A DNA stretch of 64,000 bases, taken from NCBI GenBank assembly GCA_022316685.1, contig JAKJHU010000030.1, positions 11,979,360 to 12,043,359 on the forward strand. The letters are read 5' to 3'. The position numbers were made by a program, and so were the translations under genes. This document shows, piece by piece, positions 1 through 12,749 of the stretch (within the stretch, counting starts at the first letter, position 1; each line of letters begins with the position of its first letter). The stretch is from Progne subis subis (lineage: Eukaryota; Chordata; Aves; Passeriformes; Hirundinidae). Below the pieces are notes generated by a model, which was not told where the DNA came from, did not search any database, and worked only from the letters and a program-made list of their open reading frames with translations.

Positions 1-391
1 AAAAACACAGTCTCTGCCTTCTGATGGGTGTTCTTCAAGGAAGAGCGTGGACAGGAAGAGTCTTGTGAGAAAAGGTGCAGGACAGAAACTCTGCAAACTT
101 TGTCGCAGACTCCATGGGTGCCTGAGCAGAATGCCACTGCCTTTGAACAGGTCTGAGCTTCCTGCCTGTGGAGTGATAGTGTATGTGCTTCCCTGAGCTC
201 CTGAGCTCTCCAGAGGTTGGCATCACTAACATTCACAGCTCAACTGGCTACTGCACTTAATACTGTTTTAAGAGCCCAGTCTTCACCCAATACAAAATAA
301 ATCCTAAATATAACTGAACTGCACACAAGGGTTAGGATTGTATCCCTGTATCCTAAAATAAAGATGTAAATGATAATTTGAATAAAGTAAA
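1..391. other. non-coding flank, nothing recognised
   Basis: AT-rich unique-looking sequence up to the 3' edge of a CR1 element. Short open frames here have no recognisable domain and no splice context. Confidence 0.5.
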
Positions 392-1560
392 ATCATAGAA
401 CAGCCCAGGTTGGAAGGGACCTTGAAAGATCATTTGGTACAACCTGTCACAGAACAGGGAACCTAAATGAAATTATCTAGCACTCTGTTCAATGATGTCG
501 TAAAAACCTCCAGTAATGGGGACTCCACCCCATGCCTGTGGAGGTTTCACTGAATGATTGCTATTTGTGTAAAAAATGTGGGGTTTTTATGTTGATATGA
601 AACCTTTGACAGTGCTACTTGTTTGTGTTGTCCCTTATATTCTCCATGTGGTTCTTGGTGAAGAGGCAGTGTTTTCTTGTAGCCACCCTTTAAACACAGT
701 GATGAGCTCTCCCTAAGTCTTCTCCAGGGAAAAAATACCTAACTCCTTCAGTCTTCACTCACAGAGTAGGTTCTGCAGCTCTCTGATAATCATGGCCCCT
801 CTGGACTCTCCCCAGTCTGCTTACCTCTTTCTTGAATTGTGGGGCCAGAACAAGACACACTACTCCAAGTGCAGCCTGACAAGCACTGAGTGGGATGGTG
901 AAGTCCCTACCGCTGCAAGTTAAGCCCCTGCAGATGCAGCCTAGCATCCAATTTACCTTTGTGGCTGCAGCCGCACACTGCTGACTTGTTGTCAGCTTGT
1001 CATCCCCCAAGACCCCCAGGTCCCTTTTAGTGATGCTGCTCCTCAAGCACAGATCCTGGCCTGTTCTGGGCTCTTTGGTTATGTTGTCGCAGGTGCAGGA
1101 GCTTGTACTTAAACTTCATCCAGTTCTTGCTCTCCCAGCCTGCCTAGTTCTGTGAGATGTCTCTCCCTTCTGACATGTCCCCCGCACCATCTAATTTGGT
1201 GACATCTTAAACTTGTGGAGGCTGCTTTCAGTCCCATCATTCAGATCATTTATGAAGATGTTCAGCATCATGGGGGCAACTGTTCATCCCTGGGGGATCC
1301 ACCCCTGATTTCCACAACTTTTCAAATATTATAGACAGTGGCCTTGCACTGAGAAGTAGCTAATTTCCCTGCCATGTTTAGCGATGGTCCTCTGTCTTAC
1401 CTGTGATTCTGCTTATCGGTCATGTGTCTGAAGACCCATATCTTATTATTCCTGACATGTCTGGCTAATTTCAGGTCTAAATGAGCCTTAGCTTTCTTGA
1501 CTGCCTCTTTGACATGCCCTGCCATGGTTCTTGTAGTCCTCAAAAGCTACGTGGCTGTAT
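392..1560 (-). mobile_element. CR1 LINE fragment, 3' part of pol and 3' UTR
   Basis: On the plus strand the segment starts with the reverse complement of the bird CR1 tail (tcatagaa...ggttggaagggacc). Reading the minus strand from about 1046 to 759 gives a degraded C-terminal CR1 reverse transcriptase, recognisable by KRDLGVLGDDKL, TSQQCA and APQFKKE followed by a LxRVQRG-like stretch. Upstream sequence (about 1060-1450) matches the preceding part of the same pol in broken frames. No intact reading frame remains, so this is an old, dead 5'-truncated copy. The upstream limit is uncertain by about 100 bp. Confidence 0.85.
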
Positions 1561-2971
1561 GTCCATAGCCAGAATCTTGCCCCAAGTCCCATGTTTGTAT
1601 TTTTATCCCATTTGTAGGCCTTGCTTCTCAGTATCCATAATGACATTTCAGAATATGAGTTGCCTGCTCATATTAGATTTTTTTAATTAATTAAACAGGA
1701 TATTTTAAAAAAATAATAAAGAGTTCTGCAATATTGTCAAAATGCCCACAGAACTGCAGTGTTTCTTTTTTCTTTGTGTAGTAAAGAAGTCAGATTTATG
1801 GTTGCCCTAAACACAAGCGACACCACTGGTGTCAAGCTTGAGTCAGAGATAAATTTGCATGAAGATTGGTACTATAAGAACCCAGGCAGGCCTGCCAAGC
1901 TTCTGAGAAGAAGATAGTAAAATTAAAATAGGGATATGGCATTCATACAAATCACCACATTATGCCACACAGTGGAATTTTCTTTCCATCTATCTGGCCT
2001 TTTGTGGTTTGGGGACTTGTTTTCAAGTCTGTATTTACTTCTTAATGATAGTGAGAACTAGAACATTGTTATTACGTATGTTTGACAATATAAAAATCGT
2101 AGACAATTAGCTTCAGTTATGTAGAGTATCTGAGGGTTGTTTAATTTATTAGATTTTTACTTGGCCTCTGTGTGTAATGACCTAGGAAAAGGTAAGAAAT
2201 AAGGCAATATAATTAATCTCAAAAAAATCTTGGTTCCTCTCCCCACTCCTTCTTTTTCAACTTACAAGGTTTTTAATTATTATTTTTAGGGTTGTGGTTG
2301 CTGTTGTTGTTATTTATAACTTATTTAATTATGTGCTTTAGAATAATTTTTGGTGGGCACTTGCCAGTTTACTAATATTCACTGCCCACTACCTGATGGT
2401 GTCACAAACACCATCTGTTCACTTGTGCCTTCCAGAACTCTCTGAAGTAGCTAGCTGACTCAAGCTGCAGGTGGTAGGATTGCTCAAAATACATAATTAC
2501 CAAACTTCTAAGGAACAAAATTTTTTCATGTATACTTTTATAAAATCACATTTGATTAAGGCTTGCTCAACTATCCTCCAATTATATACAAGCTTACCTC
2601 CACCACAAACATATCTGATAACATTATGCTGAAGAAGAAAGCTAATGTCCTGCTTTCACATCTTTTTCTGAAGGATCTCTCAGCATGTTTCTTTTCAGGC
2701 CAAAACTGTATATCACAGTCCACAGACGCATTTCTCATGACATTGTGCTCACCTGCCTAATGATAAGCACCACTTTTTTGGTATGTTTGAGTGTGTCCTA
2801 TCTTGGCTCATCCTTCTACCAGATGGGGGTGGAAGACTGGATCTCAAAGCCAGGAGCCTTCATGCAGGGCTTGAGGCTCGGCTATTTTGTGGCTGCTGTG
2901 CCCTTCCCTTTGGTTACTAATGAATTAATCCCTGTTAGAACATGTTCAAAACAGAAATCACAGCAGGTTAC

Positions 2972-2972
<1 letters not shown>
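1561..2972. other. AT-rich intergenic sequence, nothing recognised
   Basis: No gene, LTR or CR1 signature was recognised. Poly-T/A stretches are frequent. Confidence 0.4.

Positions 2973-3008
<36 letters not shown>
2973..3008. repeat. (ATC)12 microsatellite
   Basis: Twelve uninterrupted ATC units, 36 nt. Confidence 0.97.
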
Positions 3009-3049
3009 TATCAAAATGGAAAATAAATCAATTTTCATGATAGTGGGTA

Positions 3050-3450
3050 TCTCTACAAGCTTTTATTTGAATTCTCTGAAACAGCCACAGTTATTTCTGT
3101 GACTGAAGATTAATTTCTGTGCCATTATCAAATGTAACCCTGGAGGAATTAATTGCATATGTATCTCATATCGAATTCCTATTTATATGGTCAAGCAATC
3201 TGGAACAGATAAGCCCCTTCTTGGGAAACCTCTGCTGCTTGACAATATTTGCCTTTGCCTCACACAGGTTATACCCCCCGAGACCCCAGGAGCTCACTAA
3301 AGCACCATTTGTAATGCAGCGTGACAAATCCCGGAGCTTGGGCGATAATCTCTGCAAACTCTGTACAAACAGTCCCTGAGCCTCAGCAAAAGTGATTAAT
3401 GGGCTCTGCGGAATCAGCATACGGCCCTCTGCATTAATTACTTGTGAAGG
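3050..3450. promoter_or_regulatory. candidate conserved non-coding block next to CpG island
   Basis: Compositionally balanced, non-repetitive sequence rich in homeodomain-type cores (attaat/taattg near 3110, 3146-3156, 3395 and 3433), with a GATA core (agataag near 3209). It leads directly into the CpG-rich block. Whether it is conserved cannot be shown from one sequence. It is flagged because it contrasts with the repeat debris around it. Confidence 0.25.
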
Positions 3451-3464
3451 ACGCTAACTGGGGA

Positions 3465-3780
3465 GCCGGAGATGTGCGCAGGATGTGGGGAGGCCGCGGG
3501 CGGGCCCCGCGCTCCGCTGTGCTGGGCAAGGGGAGCGGGGCAGCCCGAGCTCCCCGGCCCAGGGGCGGCCCAGGGGCAGGGTGAGCTCCCGGAGCGCCGC
3601 TCCGCAGGCAGCCGGGAGGGCTCGGCCTGGCCCAGCCCGAAGCCGCAGCTCCGTTTCGCTCACACTTGTGCCCTGCTCACACTGGGTGCTGTGGGTGAGA
3701 GAGAACCTCCGGCGAGCCTGGCTTTGGAGCGGGGTCAGGGAGAGCAGCCGGGGGGACAGGGGCTAGAGGGGACGTGGTCC
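3465..3780. promoter_or_regulatory. CpG-rich island, possible promoter of an unannotated transcript
   Basis: About 20 CpG dinucleotides are concentrated between 3475 and 3660, in a flank that is otherwise CpG-poor. A donor-like cagg|gtgagc lies on the plus strand near 3577-3586. Open frames of 69-120 codons here are GC-driven and resemble no family known to me. It could be an orphan island, the promoter of a lncRNA, or the 5' end of a gene whose other exons lie outside the window. Confidence 0.45.
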
Positions 3781-6295
3781 TTCAGAAATGACCGCGGTTT
3801 GCGATATTACTTCTCTCTGCCAAAACTGCCGTGATTTAAAATGCACGGGCCCTTTGTAAATTATTGCAGCTCTGCTGCAACGACTGAAACTGTGCCAGTT
3901 TATCTCCAGGGGAGATCTAGAGCCTAAACGTTTTACAAAGAAAGAAAGGATGAGGAGAGAAGCAGGTATTTATCTTTCCATTATGTTCTCTGGGCCTCAT
4001 CCAAGGGGAAAACTACATCTTGTCACAAGTCTTTCAAATCCCAGCTAGGGAGTTCTGGTTAGAGACCCCCAAGAAAGGTCTTAATGAATTTACCATGCAT
4101 TTTTTCTAATTCATTAAAAATATGTCAAATCCAGTAAAGCACACTAACCTGCCTGCATATTTTCCCCTTCTCCCACAGGAGTCTATGACAATAATACATG
4201 GCCTACCCAACCCTCTGGAGTTACTCAGTGGTGGCACAGTGCCGGCTGCCGTGCCAGATGTGATGCGTTTGTGCCCAGCTGCCTGAGTCCCCAGTCCTTA
4301 GACCATAACCATAACAGTGATTTCAGCTGGAGGAAATAATTTGGTTATTCTGACTGTTTGGTGTGATCCAGTGACCATAGAGAAATTCACTGCACTTGGA
4401 CAGGAACAATATTGATAGCACTACATAAGGAGTGGAGCTGAAGTTTGACTAGGATTTGACCCTCTCTCCTGTAATAGCCTATGCTGATGGACATCAGAAG
4501 GAAAACCTTTCCTGACCCTGTGTTATACACAAGAAAACAAGAAGTATCTTTCCCACTTTACATGTGAGGGATAAGAATTACAACATTTTGGTGTCCTTGT
4601 CTTATGTTGATCATAATATCGCAATCCATTCCCAAAGAGTGTGTTCATCTGACAGCCACCCTCCTAACTGAGGCAATAAACAAAAATGGATAAACATAGG
4701 AAAAGACACCTACTGGGACACTTTGCACAGTAGAGCGCTTAAGTAACAGAAGGGTTTAAAACACAGGTAAATGAATAGGCCAATTTTACGTTTTCTCAAA
4801 ACACCACCCATCAGGTGTAATTTGGCATTACACCTGATTTATGAAGGGACTCATCTGAGTGGGAGCTAGAAACTTCAAAGCTTATATATCAGATGTAAAG
4901 ATAGTACTAAAAATCCTGCAAGCTGTCTGCCAGGAAGTATCTTTTAAAATGTGTCTCTCAAAACTTTACCAGTGAAGCCTGAACTAAATCTCCACAGGTA
5001 AAAATTCACTGTTTTCCTTGCATTACTCTGTATTGACAAGAAAGTGCATAAAATATTTGGAAAATAGCATGGCATCTAGTTTTACAGAGTATAGCCTCCT
5101 GAAATTGCCTGGAAAAAGACAAGGCAGCAAGAAAGTCACAGACACACCAAGGGGGCTTAGGTCTCTCTTCTGAGAAATAAGACAGCTTGAGTTTTAAAGG
5201 GACTTTAAATAAAACAAGTCAAAAAACCAAAGTCATTATTTCAAATTGTTCTGAAGTTTTGCCACTTATTTGACTAATCAGTGGGTCCAGAGGGCAGGGA
5301 CAGCAGGGAGGCTGGTCTGTGTAGGGGCACTTAGTCCAGGTCGGGAGGGAGGATGTTCTGTGATGTGTCTTTCTATGTGCCATAAACAATTAGATGGACA
5401 TTTTGTACTGGAATAGCAAATTCAGAGTCATGGATATAATCAAAGAAAAAAATGTCGTTAATCACAGGTAGCTTTTCCACTTACAAAGCCACTCAGCTGG
5501 AATCATTGCTACAGTACATATTTAGCTCTGTGCTGGAACAGCCTCTCCACAAGGCCGATGGGTCATGAGAGCAGTACCTGGCAATTTGCTGATAGGAAGA
5601 AGTTCTTGGGGAGGAGAAATAGCAGATAGCCTGGGGCAGTGGGTTCCCTTAGTAACATTAATTTGTAACCCATGGAAGGAGTCTTTTTTCATCTTTGGGA
5701 AGTTTGTAGCTTTTGTGGTATTTGGAGAGAGCAGTTAAATCAAAACTACTGGCAGCAGCTCAGCATGAAAAGGCCGTGTCAAAGAGGGACCTTTGAGAAC
5801 TCTCTAAATTGGATTTCCTCAGAGTGAAACAGGATGGGATTGCAATGGGAGCTCTTTGGCATGGCCCTGAAACCAAAATGATTCTTCACTGACTAAATAG
5901 TTTCATAAGCTGGTTAGACTACAGCCTGCAGCCAGAAATGGAAAGGAAGCTGCCTTTTCCTTGAATTCTGCTCCTTTTTCTCATGAGAGCTGGAAACAGG
6001 ACTAGTAATTCCTTTCACTGCCAACCTCTGACTCCAGTGTGATTACTCACTGCATTAATTTACCAATTCTGTGATTCGAACCCATTGGTTTATTGATTTA
6101 GTATTAACAGGAACACTGATGCAATCATGAGATTGTTCAGTTTTTAATTAACTTTGCAACCTTGCAGCAGACTTACCCTTGCTGCCTTAAAAAAATAACT
6201 CCCTTGCTTATTCTTTTCAATAAAACCCATTTCAATAAAATCCACCACGCTGGTTTATTCTGTCAGACAGCTCCAGGCAACTAGCAATAGGACAA
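3781..6295. other. intergenic sequence with one perfect hairpin
   Basis: No gene or transposon recognised apart from the inverted repeat at 4810-4838. Confidence 0.4.
4810..4838. repeat. perfect 12-bp inverted repeat (hairpin)
   Basis: The arm atcaggtgtaat (4810-4821) and its exact reverse complement attacacctgat (4827-4838) are separated by the 5-nt loop ttggc. Confidence 0.9.
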
Positions 6296-6556
6296 GAGGA
6301 CACAGGCTGCATCAGAGGAGGTTTAGGTTGGACATTAGGAAGAAATTCTTAACGAAAAGGGTGATTGGGCATTAGAATGGGCTGCTTGGGGATATGGTGG
6401 AGTCACCATCCCTGGACGGTGTTTAAAAAAAGACTGGATGTGGTACTCAGTGCCATAGTCTAGTTGACAAGATGATATTTGATCATAGGCTGAACATGAT
6501 GAGGTCTCAGAGGTCTTTTCCAACCTAGTTGAATCTGTGATTCTGTGATTCTATGG
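6296..6556 (+). mobile_element. CR1 LINE 3' end
   Basis: Sense-oriented CR1 3' terminus: the ttggacattaggaagaaattctt-type region, then a short untranslated part and the octamer tail gattctgtgattctatg at about 6539-6555. It is heavily 5'-truncated and encodes only a remnant of the pol C-terminus. Confidence 0.85.
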
Positions 6557-7829
6557 ATCAGAAATGCACATATACAATTAAGTATTTCCAGGCCATTGGA
6601 GTCTTCCTTCAGACTGATGAATCTTTTACAAAGAAAGCATGAAAATCACAGAAGGCAGCATGGAAAACAAAGCTGAATAGGGGAAAATTTCCTTTTTTCC
6701 TCATACTATTTATTTTTCCAGTAACATACTATTTAATGTCATAATTATTTCTAACTTAATGACTGACAGGTAAAAAAGGTTCAGAAAGATGACTTAGGCA
6801 TGGCAATGACTTAGGCACAGTATTTCACTGGTAGATTAATTTCCAGGTGTCAAACTATTCAGGTAGTATGACTTTAAATGATGGCTATAGGTCTTATTTG
6901 TACAGTACCTTACAGTCTTCTCTGCCCTCTGTCACATTTGATAAGGAAATAGTCCACTTAGGGTATTGAGATTTCAACTGCAAGCCTCTGCAGAGAGTAA
7001 TCAAACATTCTTGGGGCATTTTCCATTCTGGCTATCTGATGCTATGACTGAACTTTGCAATTTGTTTCCCATGTATTTTTCAGCGTGATTGTACCTTTTT
7101 TTTTTTCTTTCTCAGTACTCTTCCTCTTCACTGTTGCTCAGGGAAATCTCCCAAGACTGGAGCCCTGGTACAAAGTAAGGCTGCATAGTCCAGACCTGTG
7201 GACTTTGTATCTTAGACAGGAAGCTCCTACACTTATTGTGTGCACTCTCAGAAAAACTCTGGTTTTCTCTTTCAGTTTCCCAGACCCTACAGGTATCATA
7301 TTTATATCTGGTACTCTTTTTTATTTGAACCAGAGCCAAAACAACTAACTACAGGGTGAGTATTTGTACTTGTACATGAAAAGCTCTATGAGTTGATTCT
7401 CCAGTGTGATTTTCTGAATGAAAAAGTGCATAAAAAGAAGGGGGATAAAGGGTGTATTATCAGCCTAGAAGAAGTAGGATGTCTCTAAATGAAAAGATGG
7501 GTAGAAAAGAATCAGAATTTAAGGGACTGTTGGTGCATCTCAATTTCAGTCTTCAAAGCTACAAGCAAGAAAATGAACCACATCTCAATGACCTGTAAAA
7601 GAAACCGGGGTATTGACTACCATGAGCTTGAAGCTGAAATGAAGTCATTCCAAGAGGTGTGAGCAAAGAGCTGGAAGAGGGAAATTGATGGTGAAAAGAC
7701 CCTGGGATAAATTGCTGATCAAAGTAACAGCAGCTGCAGAAATACGTCAAATTTGTTCAAGTTTCAACAAGAATAGATGACTGCTGACCACTGGGAGCTT
7801 GTGGAATGGAGGAAAACCAGTGACTGGAG
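6557..7829. other. intergenic sequence, nothing recognised
   Basis: No coding, RNA or transposon signature was found. Short open frames near 7055-7350 on both strands are low-complexity or lack support. Confidence 0.4.
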
Positions 7830-8040
7830 CGGAAGGTGCGGGGGTCCTGGTCAGGTCTCCCCCTTAATAAAACCCTGTTAACCCTGCTTGGAGAGTCGCC
7901 TTTCTATCTGTCGTTGTGGTCGTGTCTACCATCAGGTCCACTGCTGGGCAGGGGGAACCAAGATCCCACAGGGAGGAGAGAGCTAGTCGAACTAGAGACC
8001 TCGAGCGCGTGAGCCGCGGTAAGGAAGTGAACTAGCCTGT
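7830..8040 (+). mobile_element. LTR fragment (R-U5), ERVK-like
   Basis: A polyadenylation signal (aataaaaccctg, about 7867) is followed by a U5-like stretch, gagtcgcctttctatctgtcg. This resembles the equivalent part of the complete LTR at 54271-54921 (gagtccgcccttctatctctgccgtcg). No TG...CA ends or target-site duplication were identified, so the limits are approximate. Confidence 0.55.
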
Positions 8041-8309
8041 GGGCCACCGCTTCCAGGTGCATAGTGGACACCGTGACAAAATTGCTATCTGTTGTCTGGA
8101 GCATAGCGAAGCATGGAAGAACTTGGTGCTTTTGGTCTTAGGAGCAGTGGGAAGGAAGACACCTCATTCCAATATAGCTGTGTCAGGAAGCCTTCTGGGA
8201 GGGAGCCATTCATGTACTGGGCATGTGTGGAGTATAGGAAGGTCCTGACTGACCTGCAGGATGCAGGCAAGGACAGTGGCATTGATGTGCACTGGAGCTG
8301 GGACAGTGG

Positions 8310-8840
8310 TTGAAGGGTAGAATAAGGACTTTACAATTAGAAATTGTAAATCAGGTATGTTTTATTTCCGTCTGGGACACATGGGGGGATATCTCCTCCA
8401 AACCACGCGTACCTGGTCAGGACAAGGTGCAGGTTTAAATACACAATGATCCCACAAACCCACACCTCCCCACCTGACCATTCCCTGCCTTCTCACTTGG
8501 TACTCTGATTAGCTGTCCCACCTTCTGGTGCTCCTGAGCTGGGGTCTTGGGAGGAAGGCCAACGTCTTCCTCAGGTTGATCTTCGCTTCTGGGCAGGTGC
8601 AGTGGATGTTTGGCTATTTTTCAGGTCACCTTGCTCTTGCCAAAGATTAGAAGCTTGATTTTGCTGGATTCGAGCCACAAAGTTCTGCTTTATCAATTTT
8701 TGACAAATACCTAGGTCCTGCTTTGCTGAGTTTACAACGTAGTACATCTTACCTATATGACTTCTACTTAGTAACTACCTAACAACCAAGCTTAACAACT
8801 AATCTTCTATGTGTTCTCAGTACAAGCTGTTTCTTCTACA
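8310..8840 (-). mobile_element. probable ERV solo LTR, antisense
   Basis: Read on the minus strand the segment begins tgtagaagaaac near 8840. A TATA-like gtatttaaacc lies near 8435 and a polyadenylation signal AATAAAAC near 8365. The short U5 contains a perfect 9-bp hairpin (8330-8350) and the end is near 8310. This order is LTR-like. I could not find a convincing target-site duplication, so the ends are uncertain. Confidence 0.5.
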
Positions 8841-11800
8841 AAATCACTGAAATCTGCTTCTAAAATCTTGTATTTTTATATTTATAAATGTCCACCATAT
8901 AATTTTGTAGAGGAGTTCATATTGGTGAGCACTGGGAACATGTGTCAGAAGAGATTTGTTTAAAATAACTCTAGGAAGGAGTAACAGTTTTCCTATAGTG
9001 AAGGACTTTATTATTTATGGTACTAGATTAAAAGCAGCAACACTCCCTGATATTCCTCAGAAAGACACAATTTACCTTTTGGAAGCTGTCATTTCTCAGC
9101 CTATTTTTTACTGGAGGCTCATGCAGGTCTGATGCACTTTGTCACCATCCCAGAGCAGCATCCAGGACAGTCAACTCCTCAGCAGTGGTGCCAACTACAG
9201 CCCAGCTCAGAAGCTGTGCTGGACTTGCCTTTGCATCTGTTCATGGCACTGAGGATAACTCAGACCCTCTTGGTGTTGAGAATCCTGTCTAAGGAGGAGA
9301 CTCACCACACCTGAAGTTCACTGGTGATGTCCTGCCCTCTCTGCTTTGCAAGTTCCTTGGCAAGTAAGCAAAGCATTAACGACACAGGATGGTGTTTTCC
9401 TCCAAGACATTACGTAACTATCAGCCAATGGTATCAAATCTTACCTGCTTATATCGCCACTGCCAGAGGACAAAACTGTGCTTATGTCTCCAAGATCAGT
9501 TCCAGTTTGTCTGCTGTAGTTACTGCTGCTACAATATTTTATAGTTTTTGAGATTTTTTGCCAGGGTGTTTGTCATACATATTTTTTTTCAGTCATAATG
9601 GATTTTCAAATTATCTACTTTCATTTTCTTTTGCCTGGTTTTACAGACACTGCCCAGTGTTCAGGCTGCTTTAATGCAAACACTGGGCTTACCTGTAGGA
9701 TGTCCCCTGATAAATTTGACTATTAGTTATATAAGATCAGATTTTTCATAAGCTGGCAAGACCTCTTGGAACACTCCAAAAAATGTAGCATTAATGTATG
9801 GGAAGAGGCTTAATCTACTTTTATATCCATTTTCAATAAACCACAATTTTCTCCAAAAGATCTACCTAAAACCCTTGTCTTCCAACTTGAAATATGTTTC
9901 TGAAAGTAATAACATTTTCCATTACACCAGCAAAGTAGATATTAACTTTCATTTCTCTGAGTATCAGAACTTCCCATCCCTAAAGGGATGGTTTCTATGT
10001 ATCTCTGCAAAATTGATAAATGATGTGCAATGGATCTAATTGATGTCCCACCTTCAGTGCAGGGTTATTTTAAAACAGAGGGAGCTACAGTAAGGGAGTC
10101 AGAAAAAAATCTGCTTGTGTTCTCAGCATACTTTGTGATATCTGGCAAAAATTAGGACAAGGTGTTTTACTTCTATATGTGCCCTTAGCTGTGAGGGCAG
10201 CTTGCCACACGTTTCACTCATTTACAGAAAGCATCCCTGTGATGGATGACCCAACTATATAAAAATAATGGGCTGGTGATAAATTTAATGTGCAGCTTTG
10301 ACCTCCTGCCTTTTTAATGCTTATGTGCTGCCGTTTTGCTTTGGCTGGCAGAGGAGGAGGGAGTCCAGGCAGGGACATCCTCATCTGACCCACCACCCAC
10401 ACCTTGACCGCTACTGGAGAAAGGAGCACAGAAAAGCATCTCTTTCCTCAGGAATACAAACCTATCAAACATTACAAATTCCAAATTATAATTAAAGCCC
10501 TAGTACAGAAAAAGAAGACCATCCCTTGATTTTTTTTGCATGTTGAATGAGATAGAAAAGTTGGTGGTAGCTCTTGGGGGTTAGAAAGGACAGAACAAAT
10601 TGCCTGTTGCAGTCAGAAGCCACTTGCTGACTGAAGAGACTTAGGCATAGGATTGGCTGCTGGGTGAACATCATGGCTCAGCACCGATCACTGGGGTGTT
10701 TTTTGGTTGGTTTTTTTTTGTTTGTTTTGTTTTGTTTTTTGTTTTTTTTTTTTCCCCCCTGTTTTGTTGTCCTGTTGTAGCTGCTGTTGTCTTCATGTCT
10801 GCCTGTTGTCTTCACTTGACATATTTTGTCAAACTCAAACCTGCAGACATCCAGCCCTAGTTGAAAGGTGGGTACCAAACCAAACAGACGCTGGGTTTGG
10901 TCTTCTGCTCTTAAAACCCCACTGCTTTCTTGAAACCCATTGTGCCCACCTCTTCCAGCCAAGCTCCAACAGGCGTAGTGGACTCTGCTTTCCAGCAGCA
11001 AGCCAGGGCTAGCACAGCATTCATGTCTGATGGAACTGTCAGTTTCATTACTTCTAAAATGATTTTCTCAATGTGAAATGGGAGTGCTTGGCACAGAAAG
11101 ATGCATGGCAGATACTACAGAAAAAGCCAAAGGGTTAGGGGATAATCTCATGCCAGCTAAAAGGCATGGCCAGAAAAAGACCCACCCATTTCCCCCTAAA
11201 ATGTTTGTGTGCAAGTAACCAAGACATGCAGCCTGAATTCTGACAGTAGTTGAAAATGTTATAAAATCCATTTTCAGGTCACATCTAGCAGGCAGACAGG
11301 CTGTCATCAGCTCTGATTCTGCCATTTCGTTTTCACTCGCTCTCATTCATGTGGAAAGATCCTGGAGCGCCCTGGGCTGTGATCTGCTCAGTTCTATTTT
11401 TGGCTGTCTTCTTTCTGAAGGAAGGTGATTTCTCACATGTGGTGTTTTCCAATTATCGCTTGTTGAGACATACCCCCTGGTTATATTACAAAGAGAATCA
11501 GGTGGCAAGTACATATTTACAAGTCTTTATTCTAGGGCACAAGAATACTTTATTGATCTGAGCTTTGAACTGAAGCTCTGGGTACTCTTGGGAATCATGT
11601 TTCTTCTGAGTGAGTCAATCCAGCCTCTTATTCTTCTGAGAGATAGAGAAAATTAAGTAACATCTAATTTACTTATGTATATATCTGAATAGGCTGTTGG
11701 TGTTCCATTGTACAATATTTAAAATATGCAAGTGTCCCCTACCATATCCTGTATGGTATGTGATATTAAACAGGCTTTTTTCCCCCAGTTACTGTTCACC

Positions 11801-12109
11801 CACTGCTCACCAAGCTGTGACTCAGCTGCTCTTCATTTCAAAAGCTTAATCTTTTTGGTCTAAAGTATTACTTTGTAGCACTTTGTCAGGAAAAGCCTGG
11901 ATTTGTGGAGGGACGAATGGGTGAGCAAGCACCTTGCTGTGGCCTTTCTATGTTCTCCGTCCCACTCTCAAGATACACAGGATTACCTTGGACCTCTCTC
12001 AGCAGCATAAGTTTGAAAACTGAAAAAAGCTGGATAATGATTGATAAATGAAACAGTTCCATTAGTAGGGGTGTATTTTGCATCAAAATTTAACTCAATT
12101 ATTGACAAC
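8841..12109. other. intergenic sequence, nothing recognised
   Basis: No gene, RNA or transposon was identified apart from the G/T-only tract at 10692-10753. Confidence 0.4.
10692..10753. repeat. G/T-only low-complexity tract
   Basis: Sixty-two nucleotides of T runs separated by single or paired G, with no A or C. It ends in a C6 run. Confidence 0.9.
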
Positions 12110-12568
12110 ACTATAGTAATACATCAAAGAGAGGAAAACAAAACTCAGAAAAGAGGCTGGGGTTGCACTAGAATTTGGGAGGGGACAAAGCTGGGACAGC
12201 TGACCCCAACTGACCAAAGCGATATTCCATAACATATGATGTCACCATCAGTATATAAAACTGGGGGAAAAAGAAGGAAGGAGGGAACATTCAGAGTGGT
12301 GACATTTGTCAAGTCACTGTTGTATGTGATGGAGCTCTGCTTTTCTGGGAATATCTGAACACCCACCAGCCCATAGAAAGTGGTGAATGAATTCTTTGTT
12401 TCGCTTTGCTTGTGTGCATGGCTTTTGCTTTATCTATCAAACCATCTTTGTCTCAATCCACCCAAGACTTCTCACTTTAACACTTCCTTTTCTTTCCACC
12501 ATCCCACTGTGGGGTATGATTGAGTGGCTTTGTGGGGCTGAGCTGCCAGCTGGGGCTAAACCATGACA
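12110..12568 (+). mobile_element. ERVL-type LTR, 5'-truncated
   Basis: Typical bird ERVL-like LTR body: a ctgggacagctgaccccaac block, a TATA box (tatataaaa, 12252-12260), a long U5 and the terminal motif gctaaaccatgaca ending at 12568. The usual TG-starting U3 end (compare 47167) is not recognisable, so the left boundary is approximate and the copy is truncated or eroded. Confidence 0.75.
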
Positions 12569-12749
12569 CTTCGTCATCATCTGCTGAAGCAGTAGAGTCC
12601 CAGGGCAAGTCTCAGAAGTTCCCAGTGCATCTCAGCTGTGACAACAGGACCATCAGGGTCTTTCTTGGGGCAGCCTTGTCATCAGCTGAGGATCCCTTCT
12701 GTGTGATCAGATCACTGATCACTGAGAGCCACGAGCAACGCTTGTACAA
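12569..12749. other. short spacer between two LTRs
   Basis: Spacer between the plus-strand ERVL LTR and the minus-strand ERVK-like LTR. It could be a residue of either. Confidence 0.3.

Noticed and set aside
2971..3008. CRISPR-like regular repeat
   Set aside because: It is a simple ATC microsatellite in a vertebrate genome with no spacers.
3472..3834. 120-codon open frame in the 3.5-kb CpG island
   Set aside because: Frames are open on both strands and in several phases, as expected from high GC. No conserved motif seen.
6068..6085. tRNA-like B box (minus strand GGTTCGAATCA)
   Set aside because: No A box, acceptor stem or anticodon arm could be paired around it.
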